A stretch of 64,000 bases of DNA from Gemmobacter denitrificans (GTDB lineage Bacteria > Pseudomonadota > Alphaproteobacteria > Rhodobacterales > Rhodobacteraceae): positions 434,001 through 498,000 of the forward strand of contig NZ_JBALHR010000002.1 in NCBI RefSeq assembly GCF_036964905.1. Direction: 5' to 3'. The position numbers and the translations under genes are program-made. The notes under the pieces were generated by a model. The model saw only the letters and a list, made by a program, of their open reading frames with translations. It made no database searches and was not told where the DNA came from. Every line of letters begins with the position of its first letter. Position 1 is the first letter of the stretch. This document shows, piece after piece, positions 7,848 through 16,862 of this stretch.

Positions 7848-8858
7848 ATGTCTGCCGCCTTTGCCACGCTTTCCGAGTTCCGCGCCCTTTTGGCTGCCGC
7901 CCCCGGCCCGGATGCTGCGGCCCTGCAGGGTGCGCGCGACCGCAATGGCCAGTTGACCAAACCGCCCGGCGCGCTTGGCCGGCTGGAAGATCTGGCCATC
8001 TGGTATGCGGGCTGGCGCGGAACGGCACGCCCCGGCCTGGACAAGCCGCAAGTCATCATCTTTGCGGGCAATCATGGCGTGACGGCGCGGGGCGTTTCGG
8101 CCTTTCCGGCCGAGGTGACCGTGCAGATGGTGGCAAACTTTCAGGCGGGTGGGGCGGCGATCAACCAGTTGTCGCGCGCCTTCGGGGCCGAAATGTCGGT
8201 GCAGGCGCTGGATCTGGATCGCCCCACTGCCGATTTCACCCAAGGCCCGGCAATGACCGAGGCCGAGTTGGTGGCCGCTTTGGCGGCAGGCTGGCAGGCC
8301 GTCAATCCGGCAGCGGATCTGCTGGTGGTGGGCGAAATGGGTATCGGCAACACGACCGCCGCTGCTGCGATTGCCTGCGCATTGTTTGGTGGCACGCCGG
8401 GCGAATGGACAGGCCGGGGCACGGGTGTCGATGACTACGGGCTTGCGATCAAGACGCAGGTGGTGGCCGAAGGTCTGGCCGCCAATCCTGACCGCGATCC
8501 TTTGCAGGTGCTGCGCTGCCTCGGCGGGCGCGAGATTGCGGCCATGGCAGGTGCAATGGCGCGCGCCCGGGCGGAACGTATCCCGGTCATTCTGGACGGG
8601 TTCATCTGCACGGCTGCCGCCGCCGTTCTGGCGCAGGCCTGCGATGGCGCGCTGGATCATTGCGTGGCGGGCCATGCCAGCGCCGAGGCTGCGCATCGCA
8701 CCCTGTTGTCGAAACTGGGCAAGCAGCCACTGCTGGAACTGGGGCTGCGTCTGGGCGAAGGGTCGGGCGCGGCACTGGCCATCGGGGTTCTGAAAGGTGC
8801 GGTGGCCTGCCATAGCGGCATGGCGACCTTTGCCGAAGCGGGCGTCGCGGCGGGCTGA
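7848..8858 (+). CDS. cobT: Nicotinate-nucleotide--dimethylbenzimidazole phosphoribosyltransferase
   Basis: The 336-residue enzyme activates 5,6-dimethylbenzimidazole with nicotinate mononucleotide to give alpha-ribazole phosphate, the lower ligand of cobalamin (CobU in Pseudomonas denitrificans naming). It shows IIFAGNHGVTARGVSAFP, GEMGIGNTTAAAA and GEGSGAALA near the C-terminus; Glu304 in the last motif aligns with the catalytic Glu317 of the Salmonella enzyme. The start at 7848 has AGGA eight bases upstream and the usual N-terminus; the open frame upstream is not used by homologues. It is divergent from cobS and abuts the antiporter gene end-to-end with no spacer, so no room exists for an intrinsic terminator. 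Confidence 0.95.
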   Translation: MSAAFATLSEFRALLAAAPGPDAAALQGARDRNGQLTKPPGALGRLEDLAIWYAGWRGTARPGLDKPQVIIFAGNHGVTARGVSAFPAEVTVQMVANFQAGGAAINQLSRAFGAEMSVQALDLDRPTADFTQGPAMTEAELVAALAAGWQAVNPAADLLVVGEMGIGNTTAAAAIACALFGGTPGEWTGRGTGVDDYGLAIKTQVVAEGLAANPDRDPLQVLRCLGGREIAAMAGAMARARAERIPVILDGFICTAAAAVLAQACDGALDHCVAGHASAEAAHRTLLSKLGKQPLLELGLRLGEGSGAALAIGVLKGAVACHSGMATFAEAGVAAG

Positions 8859-10721
8859 TTACTCGGCCGCTTCGCGCAGCGCGAGGCTGTCGGGGTCATC
8901 GCGCATCGCTTCGCGCAGATCATCATCGATCTGGCGGGCCCGGGCGATATAGGCCTCGGTCTGGTGCAGCGGGCGGCCCGGCACCCACAATTCGGCCAGA
9001 TCGCGCATCGCCGCGCGGTCAACCCGGTAATAGGTCTGGCTGAGCTTTGCGGCTTCGTATTCGGTAAAGCCCATGTTTTCCAGCACATAGCGACCAGCCC
9101 TGACCGAGCTGTCAAAGGTTTCGCGCACGATGTCATTCGCGCCGGCCTGGTACAGTTCATAGGTATGTACCCGGTCATAGGCGCGGGCCACGATATGCAG
9201 ATCAGGCCGCATCTTGCGGGCAAAGGCCACGATGCGCAGCGCATTGGGCTTGTCATCCACCGCCACCACCAGCACCTGCGCCTGCTCCAGCCCCGCCGCA
9301 TGCAGCAGGTCGGGGTTGGACGGATCGCCGAAATAGCCCTTGATGCCAAAGCGTCGCAAGCGTTCGATCGCGCCAGCATCGGCATCCAGCACGACGGTTT
9401 TCAGGCCAGCCCCGCGCACCAGCCGGTTGACCACCTGCCCAAAGCGCCCGATGCCTGCGATGATCACCGGGCCCTGTTCGTCGATCGGGTCGGGGCGCTG
9501 ATTGGCAGATGCGCCAGAATGGCGGCGGGCCAGCCGGTCCTGCAGGATGAACAGCAGCGGCGTCAGCAGCATCGACAGGCTGATTACCAGCAAGGTTCGC
9601 TGCGCCACCATTTCGGGCAGGATATGCTGCGCGGTGGCAAAGCTGACCAGCAGAAAGCCGAATTCGCCACCCTGCGCCAAGGCAAGCGTGAACAAGGTCC
9701 GTTCCCGCGACTTCAATCCGAAGGCCAGGGCCAGACCCAACAGCACCGCCGCCTTCACGGCAATCAGGGTCAGGGTCAGCGCCAGGATGCGCAGGGGCTG
9801 ATCGGCCAGCAAGGACAGGTCGATCCCGATGCCGACCGTCATGAAGAACAGGCCCAGCAGCAGGCCCTTGAAGGGCTTCATGTCGGCCTCGATCTGGTGG
9901 CGGAATTCCGAATTGGCCAGAACCACCCCCGCCACAAAGGTGCCAAGCGCGGGCGACAGGCCGACCATGGCCATCAGAAAGGCGATACCGGCCACCAGCA
10001 GCAGGGCAAAGAAGGTGCCCATTTCCGGCAGACGCGCGGCATGGATGAAACGGAACACCGGGCGCGACAGGAAATGCCCGGCCAGCACGATGGCCACCAC
10101 CACCCCCAGCGTCAGCAGCGTGACCGCCCAGCCCGGCAGCGATTGCACCAGCGACATCAGCGGTTCCGCCGCGCCTTCGCCATGGTCGGCATGCGATGGG
10201 GCGGCCGTGCGGCTGGCCAGCAGTGGGATCAGCGCCAGCATCGGCACCACGGCGATATCCTGCGACAGCAGCACCGCAAAGACCGATCGCCCCCCCGAAC
10301 TGCGCAACAGGTTCTTTTCCGTCAGCGTCTGCAGCACGATGGCGGTGGATGACAGCGACAGCAGCATCCCCAGCGTCAGCGCCACCGGCCAATCCAGGTT
10401 CATCATGCGCAAGGCGCCCGCGATCAGCAGGCTGGTCAGCACGACCTGCGCCCCGCCAAGACCCAGCAGGCGCTGCCGCATTTCCCACAGGGTGCGCGGG
10501 TCCAGTTCCAGCCCGATCAGGAACAGCATCATCACCACGCCGAATTCGGCGAAATGCTGCAGATCGGCGGTTTCCGATCCGGCCAGCCCCAGCACCGGGC
10601 CGATCAGCAACCCGGCAGCCAGGTAGCCCAGAACCGACCCAAGCCCCAGCCGCACCGCGACCGGCACCAGAATCACGGCGGCACCCAGATAGATCGAAGC
10701 CTGAAGCAGAAGATGTTCCAT
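8859..10721 (-). CDS. CPA2-family monovalent cation:proton antiporter with RCK domain (KefB/KefC-like)
   Basis: The 620-residue protein has about 12 hydrophobic segments in its first 390 residues with the Na_H_Exchanger pattern (GYLAAGLLIGPVLGL; FLIGLELDPRTLWEMR; LALAQGGEFGFLLVSFA), then a TrkA-N nucleotide-binding domain (VIIAGIGRFGQVVNRLV, Rossmann GxGxxG) from about residue 415. KefB/KefC relatives export potassium under glutathione-adduct control; others are K+/H+ exchangers for pH homeostasis. Neither the ligand nor an accessory KefF/G gene is apparent here. The start is set at 10721, where an amphipathic membrane-entry segment begins, rather than at an in-frame ATG at 10775 that would add a proline-rich leader. 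Convergent with cobT. Confidence 0.9.
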   Translation of the reverse strand: MEHLLLQASIYLGAAVILVPVAVRLGLGSVLGYLAAGLLIGPVLGLAGSETADLQHFAEFGVVMMLFLIGLELDPRTLWEMRQRLLGLGGAQVVLTSLLIAGALRMMNLDWPVALTLGMLLSLSSTAIVLQTLTEKNLLRSSGGRSVFAVLLSQDIAVVPMLALIPLLASRTAAPSHADHGEGAAEPLMSLVQSLPGWAVTLLTLGVVVAIVLAGHFLSRPVFRFIHAARLPEMGTFFALLLVAGIAFLMAMVGLSPALGTFVAGVVLANSEFRHQIEADMKPFKGLLLGLFFMTVGIGIDLSLLADQPLRILALTLTLIAVKAAVLLGLALAFGLKSRERTLFTLALAQGGEFGFLLVSFATAQHILPEMVAQRTLLVISLSMLLTPLLFILQDRLARRHSGASANQRPDPIDEQGPVIIAGIGRFGQVVNRLVRGAGLKTVVLDADAGAIERLRRFGIKGYFGDPSNPDLLHAAGLEQAQVLVVAVDDKPNALRIVAFARKMRPDLHIVARAYDRVHTYELYQAGANDIVRETFDSSVRAGRYVLENMGFTEYEAAKLSQTYYRVDRAAMRDLAELWVPGRPLHQTEAYIARARQIDDDLREAMRDDPDSLALREAAE

Positions 10722-10819
10722 GGCGCAACTATGCGGGGGCAGGCCCCGCCGGGGCAAGGGGGGCGGGGCACACACTGTGCTGCAAAAGCAAATCGGGGTG
10801 AAACAATCCGTAGGGCGGA

Positions 10820-13800
10820 TCAGGTCTTGGGCATCTTCAGGGTGATCATGCGCCCGCCCTTCTTGTAGCGCAGTTCGCTTTCGGTGATGGCGGCCACGGT
10901 GCCACCATCGACGCGGTCGCCCACCTTGACCTTCTTGTACTGTCCGCTGCCGAGACGCACCAGCGCGTGGCGGCGCGACGGGGTGCCATAGACGCCGATC
11001 AGGTTGGTCTTGCCCAGATCAATGGCATTGGCAAAGGTCGCGTTCTTTGCCACCGATCCCTTGGTCGGCACCTTTGGCGTGCGGGCCGGGGCGACATCGG
11101 GTTCCTCATCCTCGCCCGGTTCGGCGCGGCGGGGCTTGTCCTCGGGGGCATCGGGCTTTTCGCGCGGTTCCTCGCGCGGGCGGATGGCGGCACTGGCGAC
11201 TGCAGCGGCAACCTTGCGGTCAAAATTGCGCGGGCGTGGTTCGGGGCGGCGCGAGATCGACACGGCCAATTCGCTGAACGGCCCTTCGGGTTTCAGGGCG
11301 GCAGGCTCTCCTTGCGGTGCGGCCTCTGCAAGGGCTCTTGCAGCGGCGGCAGCGGAAAGAGAGGCGGCTTCGGCAACCTTGCGTGCTTCTTCATCCAGAC
11401 GGCGCTGTTCGGCCTGTGCGGTGATTTCGGCGGGCCGACGGCGCGGCACCTTGCTGGCGAAACGGGTTTCTGCCGGGATGTCCAGCGCGGCATCGTCATT
11501 GGCCACCAGTCCTTCGGGGCGCACGGGCGGGCGCAGACCCTGCAGCGCCGGATCGGCGGCAGGCGGCGGATCATCGGTGGCGGCAGGGGCCACCGAGGGT
11601 AGGGCCAGCGCCGCGATGCTGGCCGGGCGCGGTTCGGGGCGGCGGCCTTGCAGGGTCGGATCGGCGGCGGGCGGCGGGTTGTCACTGACGGCAGGTGTGG
11701 CTGCAGGTGCTGCCAATGTGGCAATGCTGGCCGGGCGTGGTGCGGGGCGGCGGCCTTGCAGCGTCGGATCGGCGGCAGGCGGCGGATTATCGGCATCCAG
11801 CGTGGGTGCCGGTGCAGCGGCCAGGGGCACGAGGCTGGCCGGGCGTTCTGGCGGGCGCTTTGGCGGCGGGCCAGCCACCAGCAGCACGCCATCGGGCGAC
11901 AGGATGCCTTCGGGCGTCGGTTTGATAAGGCCGTTGTCGTCAAATTCATATTGCGTGCCGAACGGGGGCGGCAGCGCTACCCCGGAGGGTTGCGCATCTG
12001 CGGCCAGTTGCGGCACCCCCAGTTGCTGGGCGGGCAAGGCGGCAGGCGGCTGATCCATTGCGGCGATCACGATTTCATCCGCCACGCCGGGCAGGGCGGT
12101 CGCGCCCGATTGCAGCCGGGCTTCTGCCGCCGCCTCGGATACCGGGGCTTCGGGCGGGACGGCATCGGCACTGGCAATCCCGTCCGCCGCAGCCTCATCC
12201 TCGGGCAGGATCACCCCATCGGCGGCGGCTTCATCCTCCGGCAGGGGCAGGTCTTCGGGCGCAAGCGGCTGTGACGCAGGCGCGGGGGCTGCCGATGGGT
12301 CGGGTGACGCGGCCTCAGGTGCCGGGGCTTCAGGGGCCAGCGCGGCGACCTCGGTCTGATCTTCGGGATCGCTGCCGCCCGCCAGATAGATCGACGACCA
12401 TGCCGCAAGGACAGCAAGCGCAATCAGCAGCAGGCCGGTCAGGATCAGGCCCAGGAATTTCGGCTTGCCCTTTGGCGCGGGGCGCTGGACCCGGAAGGGC
12501 CGTTGCTCGGCGGGCGGGGGCGGGGCGACCAGCGTTTCGGCTACCGCTGCCGGGTTTGGCTTGGCCTTCTTGGGCCCGCCGAAACCCGGAATGCCAGGTG
12601 CGGTGACAATCCCGCCCAGAGCCTTGCCCTTGGCAGGTTTGGGCGCGGCGGCAGGGCGGGCCGGGTTGCGTGCAGGCGCGGCAAGCGGTGCGGCCCCGCG
12701 CGCCCGTGCCGCCTGCACGCTGGCGGGCGGTGCCGGTGGCAGATCATCCTCGATCTTCGGCTCTACCATCAGATCGGCAAAGGGCTCGTCCGCTGCCTCG
12801 TCCATCAGCTCGGGCTGATAGGGCTGGGGTTCTGCCCGGGCCGGGCCGGTGGCAGGCGGGGTCAGCGGGGCGGCAGGGGCCTTGCGGCCATGGCTGGTGG
12901 TAACCGAGGTGACAGCCAACCGCGCCGAAGCAGCCTCTGCCCCAGCGGCCTGGGGTTCGGGGGGCAGCCCGGCTTCGGGCTTCGGTTCCGGGGCCCGCAG
13001 CGTGGGTTCGGCCGCAGGTTCTGCCGCGCGGCGCGAGGCAAAGGCCGGGGGCGCTTCGATCGGATATTCGGGATCGGAGGCCGGCAGGGGCGCAGGGTCG
13101 GATTGTGGCGGTTCAGGCCGAACAACCGGCGCCTTCGCAACAGGTTCGGGGGCGACGGGTTCGGGGGCAACTGGTGCGGCCAGCACCGGATCAGGGGCGA
13201 CCGGCTGGCGCGGGGGCGCATGGACCGGCGGAATGACCTCCGGCCCCGCCGCGCGCGGCGGCGGCTCCAGCGGCAAGTCCGCCTGAACCGGGGGCTCCGT
13301 CTCGGCTGTCGGCTGTTCCGGTTCCGCCTCGGGCATGACCGGATCCTCCGCAGGCCCAGAGGAAACGGCGGAGGACTCAGACTCGGCCGGGCGGTCGCCC
13401 CGGCCTGCCTCGCGTGAAATGACGGTCAAGGCCTCGCTGTCGCGTTCGACGTGATCGCCATCGGCCAAAAGGCTCGCGGCCAGCGCGGAAGGCCCGAACC
13501 AGGGTTCGCCCGCGAACTGTGCCGGATCGGGTACCGCCACGAAGGAAATCGGGTTTAGCCGGTATTGCGTGGCGAAGGCTTCGGCCTCGTCCAGTGTTTC
13601 GCGCGCGACAACGGCCACTTGCACGATGTGATCGTCGCCTGACCAGTCAAATACCAGATCGTCCACCGCATAGGGCGTGCGCCCTTCCAGCGCGCGGCGG
13701 ATCTGCAGATCGCGGTCCACATCGGTCGGGCCGGGGGCTGCAACCTCGGTATAAAGGATCTGCGAATTCGGGATGACCACCTTGGTGGCCACGCCATGCG

Positions 13801-13957
13801 GCGCCAGCCCGAGCGCAGAGCGGCGCAGATAGCTCAGGGCCTCGGCCAGATCGGGGGCGTCAAGGCTGGTTGCCCCGATTTCCAGCCATCCCCGCGCCGT
13901 CCGGTGCAGGAGGCCGATACTGTCATCGGTAAGCGAAAGGGCAAAATTGGGTTTCAT
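10820..13957 (-). CDS. Very large proline/alanine-rich membrane protein with PilM/GspL-like N-terminus and PilP/GspC-like C-terminus
   Basis: The 1045-residue product has four parts. Residues 1-145 look like the cytoplasmic actin-like domain of type II secretion GspL or type IV pilus PilM (VVIPNSQILYTEV; LQIRRALEGRTPYAVDDLVFDW). Residues about 165-500 are Pro/Ala/Glu-rich and likely disordered. One transmembrane helix lies at about 501-525 after a basic KGKPK. Then comes a second Pro/Ala-rich region containing three 36-residue repeats (about 722-827), and finally a compact domain (about 963-1045; LIGVYGTPSRRHALVRL...VKVGDRVDGG) resembling the HR domain of GspC/PilP. So it would span the inner membrane, reaching the periplasm. 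No pilus or secretion genes are adjacent. Homologues in Rhodobacterales are usually 'hypothetical' or misnamed as translation initiation factor 2. Domain calls are by eye. Confidence 0.7.
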   Translation of the reverse strand: MKPNFALSLTDDSIGLLHRTARGWLEIGATSLDAPDLAEALSYLRRSALGLAPHGVATKVVIPNSQILYTEVAAPGPTDVDRDLQIRRALEGRTPYAVDDLVFDWSGDDHIVQVAVVARETLDEAEAFATQYRLNPISFVAVPDPAQFAGEPWFGPSALAASLLADGDHVERDSEALTVISREAGRGDRPAESESSAVSSGPAEDPVMPEAEPEQPTAETEPPVQADLPLEPPPRAAGPEVIPPVHAPPRQPVAPDPVLAAPVAPEPVAPEPVAKAPVVRPEPPQSDPAPLPASDPEYPIEAPPAFASRRAAEPAAEPTLRAPEPKPEAGLPPEPQAAGAEAASARLAVTSVTTSHGRKAPAAPLTPPATGPARAEPQPYQPELMDEAADEPFADLMVEPKIEDDLPPAPPASVQAARARGAAPLAAPARNPARPAAAPKPAKGKALGGIVTAPGIPGFGGPKKAKPNPAAVAETLVAPPPPAEQRPFRVQRPAPKGKPKFLGLILTGLLLIALAVLAAWSSIYLAGGSDPEDQTEVAALAPEAPAPEAASPDPSAAPAPASQPLAPEDLPLPEDEAAADGVILPEDEAAADGIASADAVPPEAPVSEAAAEARLQSGATALPGVADEIVIAAMDQPPAALPAQQLGVPQLAADAQPSGVALPPPFGTQYEFDDNGLIKPTPEGILSPDGVLLVAGPPPKRPPERPASLVPLAAAPAPTLDADNPPPAADPTLQGRRPAPRPASIATLAAPAATPAVSDNPPPAADPTLQGRRPEPRPASIAALALPSVAPAATDDPPPAADPALQGLRPPVRPEGLVANDDAALDIPAETRFASKVPRRRPAEITAQAEQRRLDEEARKVAEAASLSAAAAARALAEAAPQGEPAALKPEGPFSELAVSISRRPEPRPRNFDRKVAAAVASAAIRPREEPREKPDAPEDKPRRAEPGEDEEPDVAPARTPKVPTKGSVAKNATFANAIDLGKTNLIGVYGTPSRRHALVRLGSGQYKKVKVGDRVDGGTVAAITESELRYKKGGRMITLKMPKT
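11495..11805 (-). repeat. 108-bp tandem repeat inside the proline-rich gene
   Basis: Nearly three units of 36 codons encode DNPPPAADPTLQGRRP.PRPASIA followed by an Ala/Pro stretch (protein residues about 722-827); a weaker, partial unit precedes them (RPPERPASLVPLAA). The first two full units are nearly identical and the third is diverged, as expected for repeat expansion and decay. Confidence 0.85.
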
Positions 13958-14133
13958 TGCACAGGTCTAGCACAGCTGGGAAGGATGCGGGGAGTCGCCA
14001 TGTCCGGCTGTCCCGCCTAGTATAGCAGCTTTCCGCCGAAGGGAAGAAAAACACCTGTGACCGGCCCAAGGATGGCCTTTCGAACCGCGTCATAAACGAG
14101 GAAAGTCGCTAAAGGTCTATGGAGGACACGAGT

Positions 14134-14826
14134 ATGCGGTTGAAAATGACAAGCCTTGCCATGGCGGCAGCATTGGCCCTGCCGGGCATCGCGCTGGCCG
14201 AAACGGCCCCTGTGATCACGGTTACCGGCGAAGGCCGGGTTGCCAGTGCGCCCGACATGGCGATGATCAGCCTTGGGGTCACCACCGAAGGCGATACCGC
14301 CGCGGCGGCCATGGCGGCAAACAGCGCCGAAACGGCCAAGGTGATCGCCAATCTGACAGGGTCAGGTATCGCTGCGGCGGATATCCAGACCACCGGTCTG
14401 TCGCTGAATCCGAACTGGATTTCGTCATCCAGCGGTGAAAACGCGATCAACGGCTATATCGCCTCGAACATGGTGACGGTGCGGCTGCGCAAGCTGGACG
14501 GGCTGGGCATCGTGCTGGATTCTGCGGTGAAGGATGGGGCCAATACGCTGAACGGGATCGAATTTGGTCTGGTCGATCTGGCCCCCAAGCTGGCCGAAGC
14601 GCGCAAGCGGGCCGTGGCTGATGCGCGGGCGCGGGCCGAGCAACTGGCCGGTGCGGCCGGGGTCAGCCTGGGCAAGATCACCGCGATTGTCGAAATGCCG
14701 GGCTATTCGGCCCCGATGCCGATGATGCGGATGGCCGCCGATGCCTCTGCAGCCGGGGTTCCGGTGGCCGGGGGCGAACTTGAGACCACCGCACAGGTCA
14801 CCATCAGCTGGGAAATCGCGAACTGA
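14134..14826 (+). CDS. Periplasmic SIMPL (DUF541) domain protein
   Basis: The 230-residue product starts with a signal peptide (MRLKMTSLAMAAALALPG, cleavage near IALA-ET) and then a SIMPL domain: ITVTGEGRVASAPDMAMISLGVTTEG, the central GLSLNPNW and YIASNMVTVRLRKLDGLG, and C-terminal ARARAEQLAGAAGVSLGKI. SIMPL proteins are periplasmic or outer-membrane associated; some protect against oxidative stress or bind partners, but the biochemical role is not settled. The start at 14134 is chosen because GGAGGA lies seven to eight bases upstream; an ATG at 14119 is part of that ribosome-binding region. It is divergent from the proline-rich gene and followed by a strong terminator, so it is probably monocistronic. 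Confidence 0.9.
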   Translation: MRLKMTSLAMAAALALPGIALAETAPVITVTGEGRVASAPDMAMISLGVTTEGDTAAAAMAANSAETAKVIANLTGSGIAAADIQTTGLSLNPNWISSSSGENAINGYIASNMVTVRLRKLDGLGIVLDSAVKDGANTLNGIEFGLVDLAPKLAEARKRAVADARARAEQLAGAAGVSLGKITAIVEMPGYSAPMPMMRMAADASAAGVPVAGGELETTAQVTISWEIAN

Positions 14827-14849
14827 TTGCCCGGATGGGCGAAGCAATG

Positions 14850-14877
14850 ACCGGGGGGAGGTGTCCCCCCGGTTTTC
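14850..14877 (+). terminator. Rho-independent terminator after the SIMPL gene
   Basis: CCGGGGGG and CCCCCCGG arms around GAGGTGT-type loop (14851-14872) followed by TTTT, 24 bp after the stop. The convergent metY gene ends just beyond it. Confidence 0.85.
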
Positions 14878-14882
14878 CGGGA

Positions 14883-16172
14883 TCAGGCCGAAGCCGCCGC
14901 CAGCGCCTGATCGAGATCGGCGATGATGTCGGCGGCATCCTCGATCCCGATGGACAGGCGCACCACATTGGGGGCTGCCCCGGCGCGGACCTGCTGATCG
15001 GGCGGCAATTGCCGGTGGGTGGTTGACGCCGGATGGATGATGAGCGACCGGGTATCGCCCAGATTGGCCACATGGCTGAACAGCTTGAGGTGATCGACCA
15101 GTTTCACGCAGGCCTCATAGCCGCCCTTCACCGCCACGGTGAACAGCGCGCCCGCGCCCTTGGGCACGATCCGCGCCACCCGGTCATGCCAGGGCGATGA
15201 CGGCAGGCCCGCATAGGTGACGGCCTCGATCCGCGGATCCTGTTCCAGCCACTGGGCCACCTTCTGCGCATTCTCGACATGGCGCTGCATCCGCAGGCCA
15301 AGGGTCTCGATCCCCATCAGCGTGTAATGCGCGCCCTGCGGGTTCATGGTCATGCCCAGATCGCGCAGCCCGACGGCGATGGAATGGAAGGTGAAGGCCA
15401 TGGCCCCAAGCGCGGGGTGGAAGGCCAACCCGTGATAGGCGGGTTCGGGTTCCGACAGCGAGGGGAACTTGCCGCTGGCCGACCAGTCGAACTTGCCACT
15501 GTCCACAACGATACCTCCGGTCACGGTGCCATTGCCGGTCAGGTATTTTGTGGCGGAATGCACCACCAGCGTCGCGCCATGCTCGATGGGTTTGCACAGC
15601 CAGGGCGTGGCGGTGGTGTTGTCCACGATCAGCGGCAGGCCCACCTCATTGGCCACACCGGCAATGGCATCCAGATCGGTGACATAGCCACCCGGATTGG
15701 CGATGGTTTCGCAGAAGATCGCGCGGGTATCATCATCCACCGCCGCGCGGATCGCCGCCAGATCATCGAAATCGACGAATTTGGCCGACCAGCCAAAGCG
15801 TTTGATGGTCTGGCTGAACTGGGTGATCGTTCCGCCATAGAGCCGGGTGGAGGCGATGATGTTGCGCCCCGGACCCATCAGCGGGAACAGCGCCATGATC
15901 TGTGCTGCATGGCCCGACGAACAGCAGATTGCCCCCGCCCCACCTTCAAGCGCGCAGACCCGGTTGGCCAGCGCGGCCACGGTCGGGTTGGTCAGGCGCG
16001 AATAGATGTAGCCCACCTCTTGCAGGTTGAACAGCCGCGCCGCGTGATCGGCATCTTTGAACACATAGGCGGTGGTCTGGTAGATCGGCACCTGCCGGGC
16101 ACCGGTCGCCGGGTCCGGCGCGGTGCCCGCATGGATGGCCAGCGTGTCAAAGCCCAAGGGTCTGTCGGTCAT
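14883..16172 (-). CDS. metY: O-acetylhomoserine aminocarboxypropyltransferase/sulfhydrylase
   Basis: The 429-residue PLP enzyme of the Cys/Met metabolism family makes homocysteine from O-acetylhomoserine and sulfide. Diagnostic features: FDTLAIHAGTAPDPATGARQVPIYQTTAY at the N-terminus, YSRLTNPT, the SSGHAAQ segment, DNTTATPWLCKP and HSATKYLTGNGTVTGG, in which the lysine of SATKY binds PLP. The ATG at 16172 follows GGGGAGGA at good spacing; an upstream frame extension is rejected because it reads through a hairpin-rich leader. The gene is downstream of the Lrp gene on the same strand, separated by 164 bp. Function as methionine rather than cysteine enzyme is from family knowledge. Confidence 0.93.
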   Translation of the reverse strand: MTDRPLGFDTLAIHAGTAPDPATGARQVPIYQTTAYVFKDADHAARLFNLQEVGYIYSRLTNPTVAALANRVCALEGGAGAICCSSGHAAQIMALFPLMGPGRNIIASTRLYGGTITQFSQTIKRFGWSAKFVDFDDLAAIRAAVDDDTRAIFCETIANPGGYVTDLDAIAGVANEVGLPLIVDNTTATPWLCKPIEHGATLVVHSATKYLTGNGTVTGGIVVDSGKFDWSASGKFPSLSEPEPAYHGLAFHPALGAMAFTFHSIAVGLRDLGMTMNPQGAHYTLMGIETLGLRMQRHVENAQKVAQWLEQDPRIEAVTYAGLPSSPWHDRVARIVPKGAGALFTVAVKGGYEACVKLVDHLKLFSHVANLGDTRSLIIHPASTTHRQLPPDQQVRAGAAPNVVRLSIGIEDAADIIADLDQALAAASA

Positions 16173-16293
16173 GGTCGGTCCTCCCCGAATTGTCGCGATG
16201 ACGTTAGGGGATGCCTGCGGCCGGGGCAATGGCGGGGGCGGGGTGGCCATGCCGGAAAGGAAACCGGTATCGCCACGGCGGGGCTGCGGGGCC

Positions 16294-16327
16294 GGTGTTC
16301 CTTTCCCTGCGCGCGGCGCAGAACACC
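16294..16327 (-). other. Structured inverted repeat in the metY leader
   Basis: Outer arms GGTGTT (16294-16299) and AACACC (16322-16327) enclose CTGCGC-GCG-GCGCAG (16307-16321). On the minus strand this lies between the lrp stop and metY and has no T run, so it is not an ordinary terminator. It could be an mRNA structure or a protein-binding site; I do not recognise a known SAM riboswitch in it. Confidence 0.4.
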
Positions 16328-16336
16328 TTCCCCCGG

Positions 16337-16810
16337 TCAGGCCCGCAGATCCTTGGGGCTGCCCATCACCACATGGGTGGTCAGCCGTTCCACCTGCGGC
16401 AAGGCACCCAGAATATCGGTATGGAAATGCTTGTAGGCGATCAGGTCTGCCGCCTCGACCCGCAGCAGATATTCCACCGATCCGGTGATGTTGTGACATT
16501 CTATCACTTCGGGCGCACGGGCCATTGCCCGTTCGAACGCCTCTTGCGCGGCCTTGGTATGCTGGTTCAGCCCCACGGTGACATAGGCGGTGAAGGTGAT
16601 TCCGGTCTTGGCCGGATCGATCACCGCGCGATAGCCTTTCAGCACGCCCTGACGTTCCAGCTCCTGCACCCGGCGAAGGCAGGCCGAGGGCGACAGGCCG
16701 ATCCGGTCGGCCAGTTCCAGATTGGGCAACCGGCCTTCGCGGGACAGGATGCGCAATATCTTTTGGTCTGTGGGGTCAATCTTCGCCATTTGTTGTGAAA
16801 TGTGATCCAT
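16337..16810 (-). CDS. Lrp/AsnC family transcriptional regulator
   Basis: The 157-residue protein is a standard Lrp: N-terminal winged HTH (KIDPTDQKILRILSREGRLPNLELADRIGLSPSACLRRVQELERQGVLKGY) followed by an effector-binding RAM domain (ITFTAYVTVGLNQ... ; IECHNITGSVEYLLRVEAADL). It is divergent from a LysE-type amino-acid exporter, separated by about 50 bp; this arrangement is well known for Lrp-type regulators that switch on export of the amino acid they sense. Start choice is uncertain: 16810 (MDHISQQ) or 16789 (MAKIDP); neither has a clear Shine-Dalgarno. The ligand cannot be inferred. Confidence 0.9.
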   Translation of the reverse strand: MDHISQQMAKIDPTDQKILRILSREGRLPNLELADRIGLSPSACLRRVQELERQGVLKGYRAVIDPAKTGITFTAYVTVGLNQHTKAAQEAFERAMARAPEVIECHNITGSVEYLLRVEAADLIAYKHFHTDILGALPQVERLTTHVVMGSPKDLRA

Positions 16811-16862
16811 AATTGCAATCTTTGCAACCCGAATGCGCGCATCCCGGCGCAGGATTGCGCAC

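Noticed and set aside
16173..16336. SAM riboswitch before metY
   Set aside because: I looked for SAM-II or SAM/SAH type cores and did not see them; only a stem-loop is left, recorded as uncertain.
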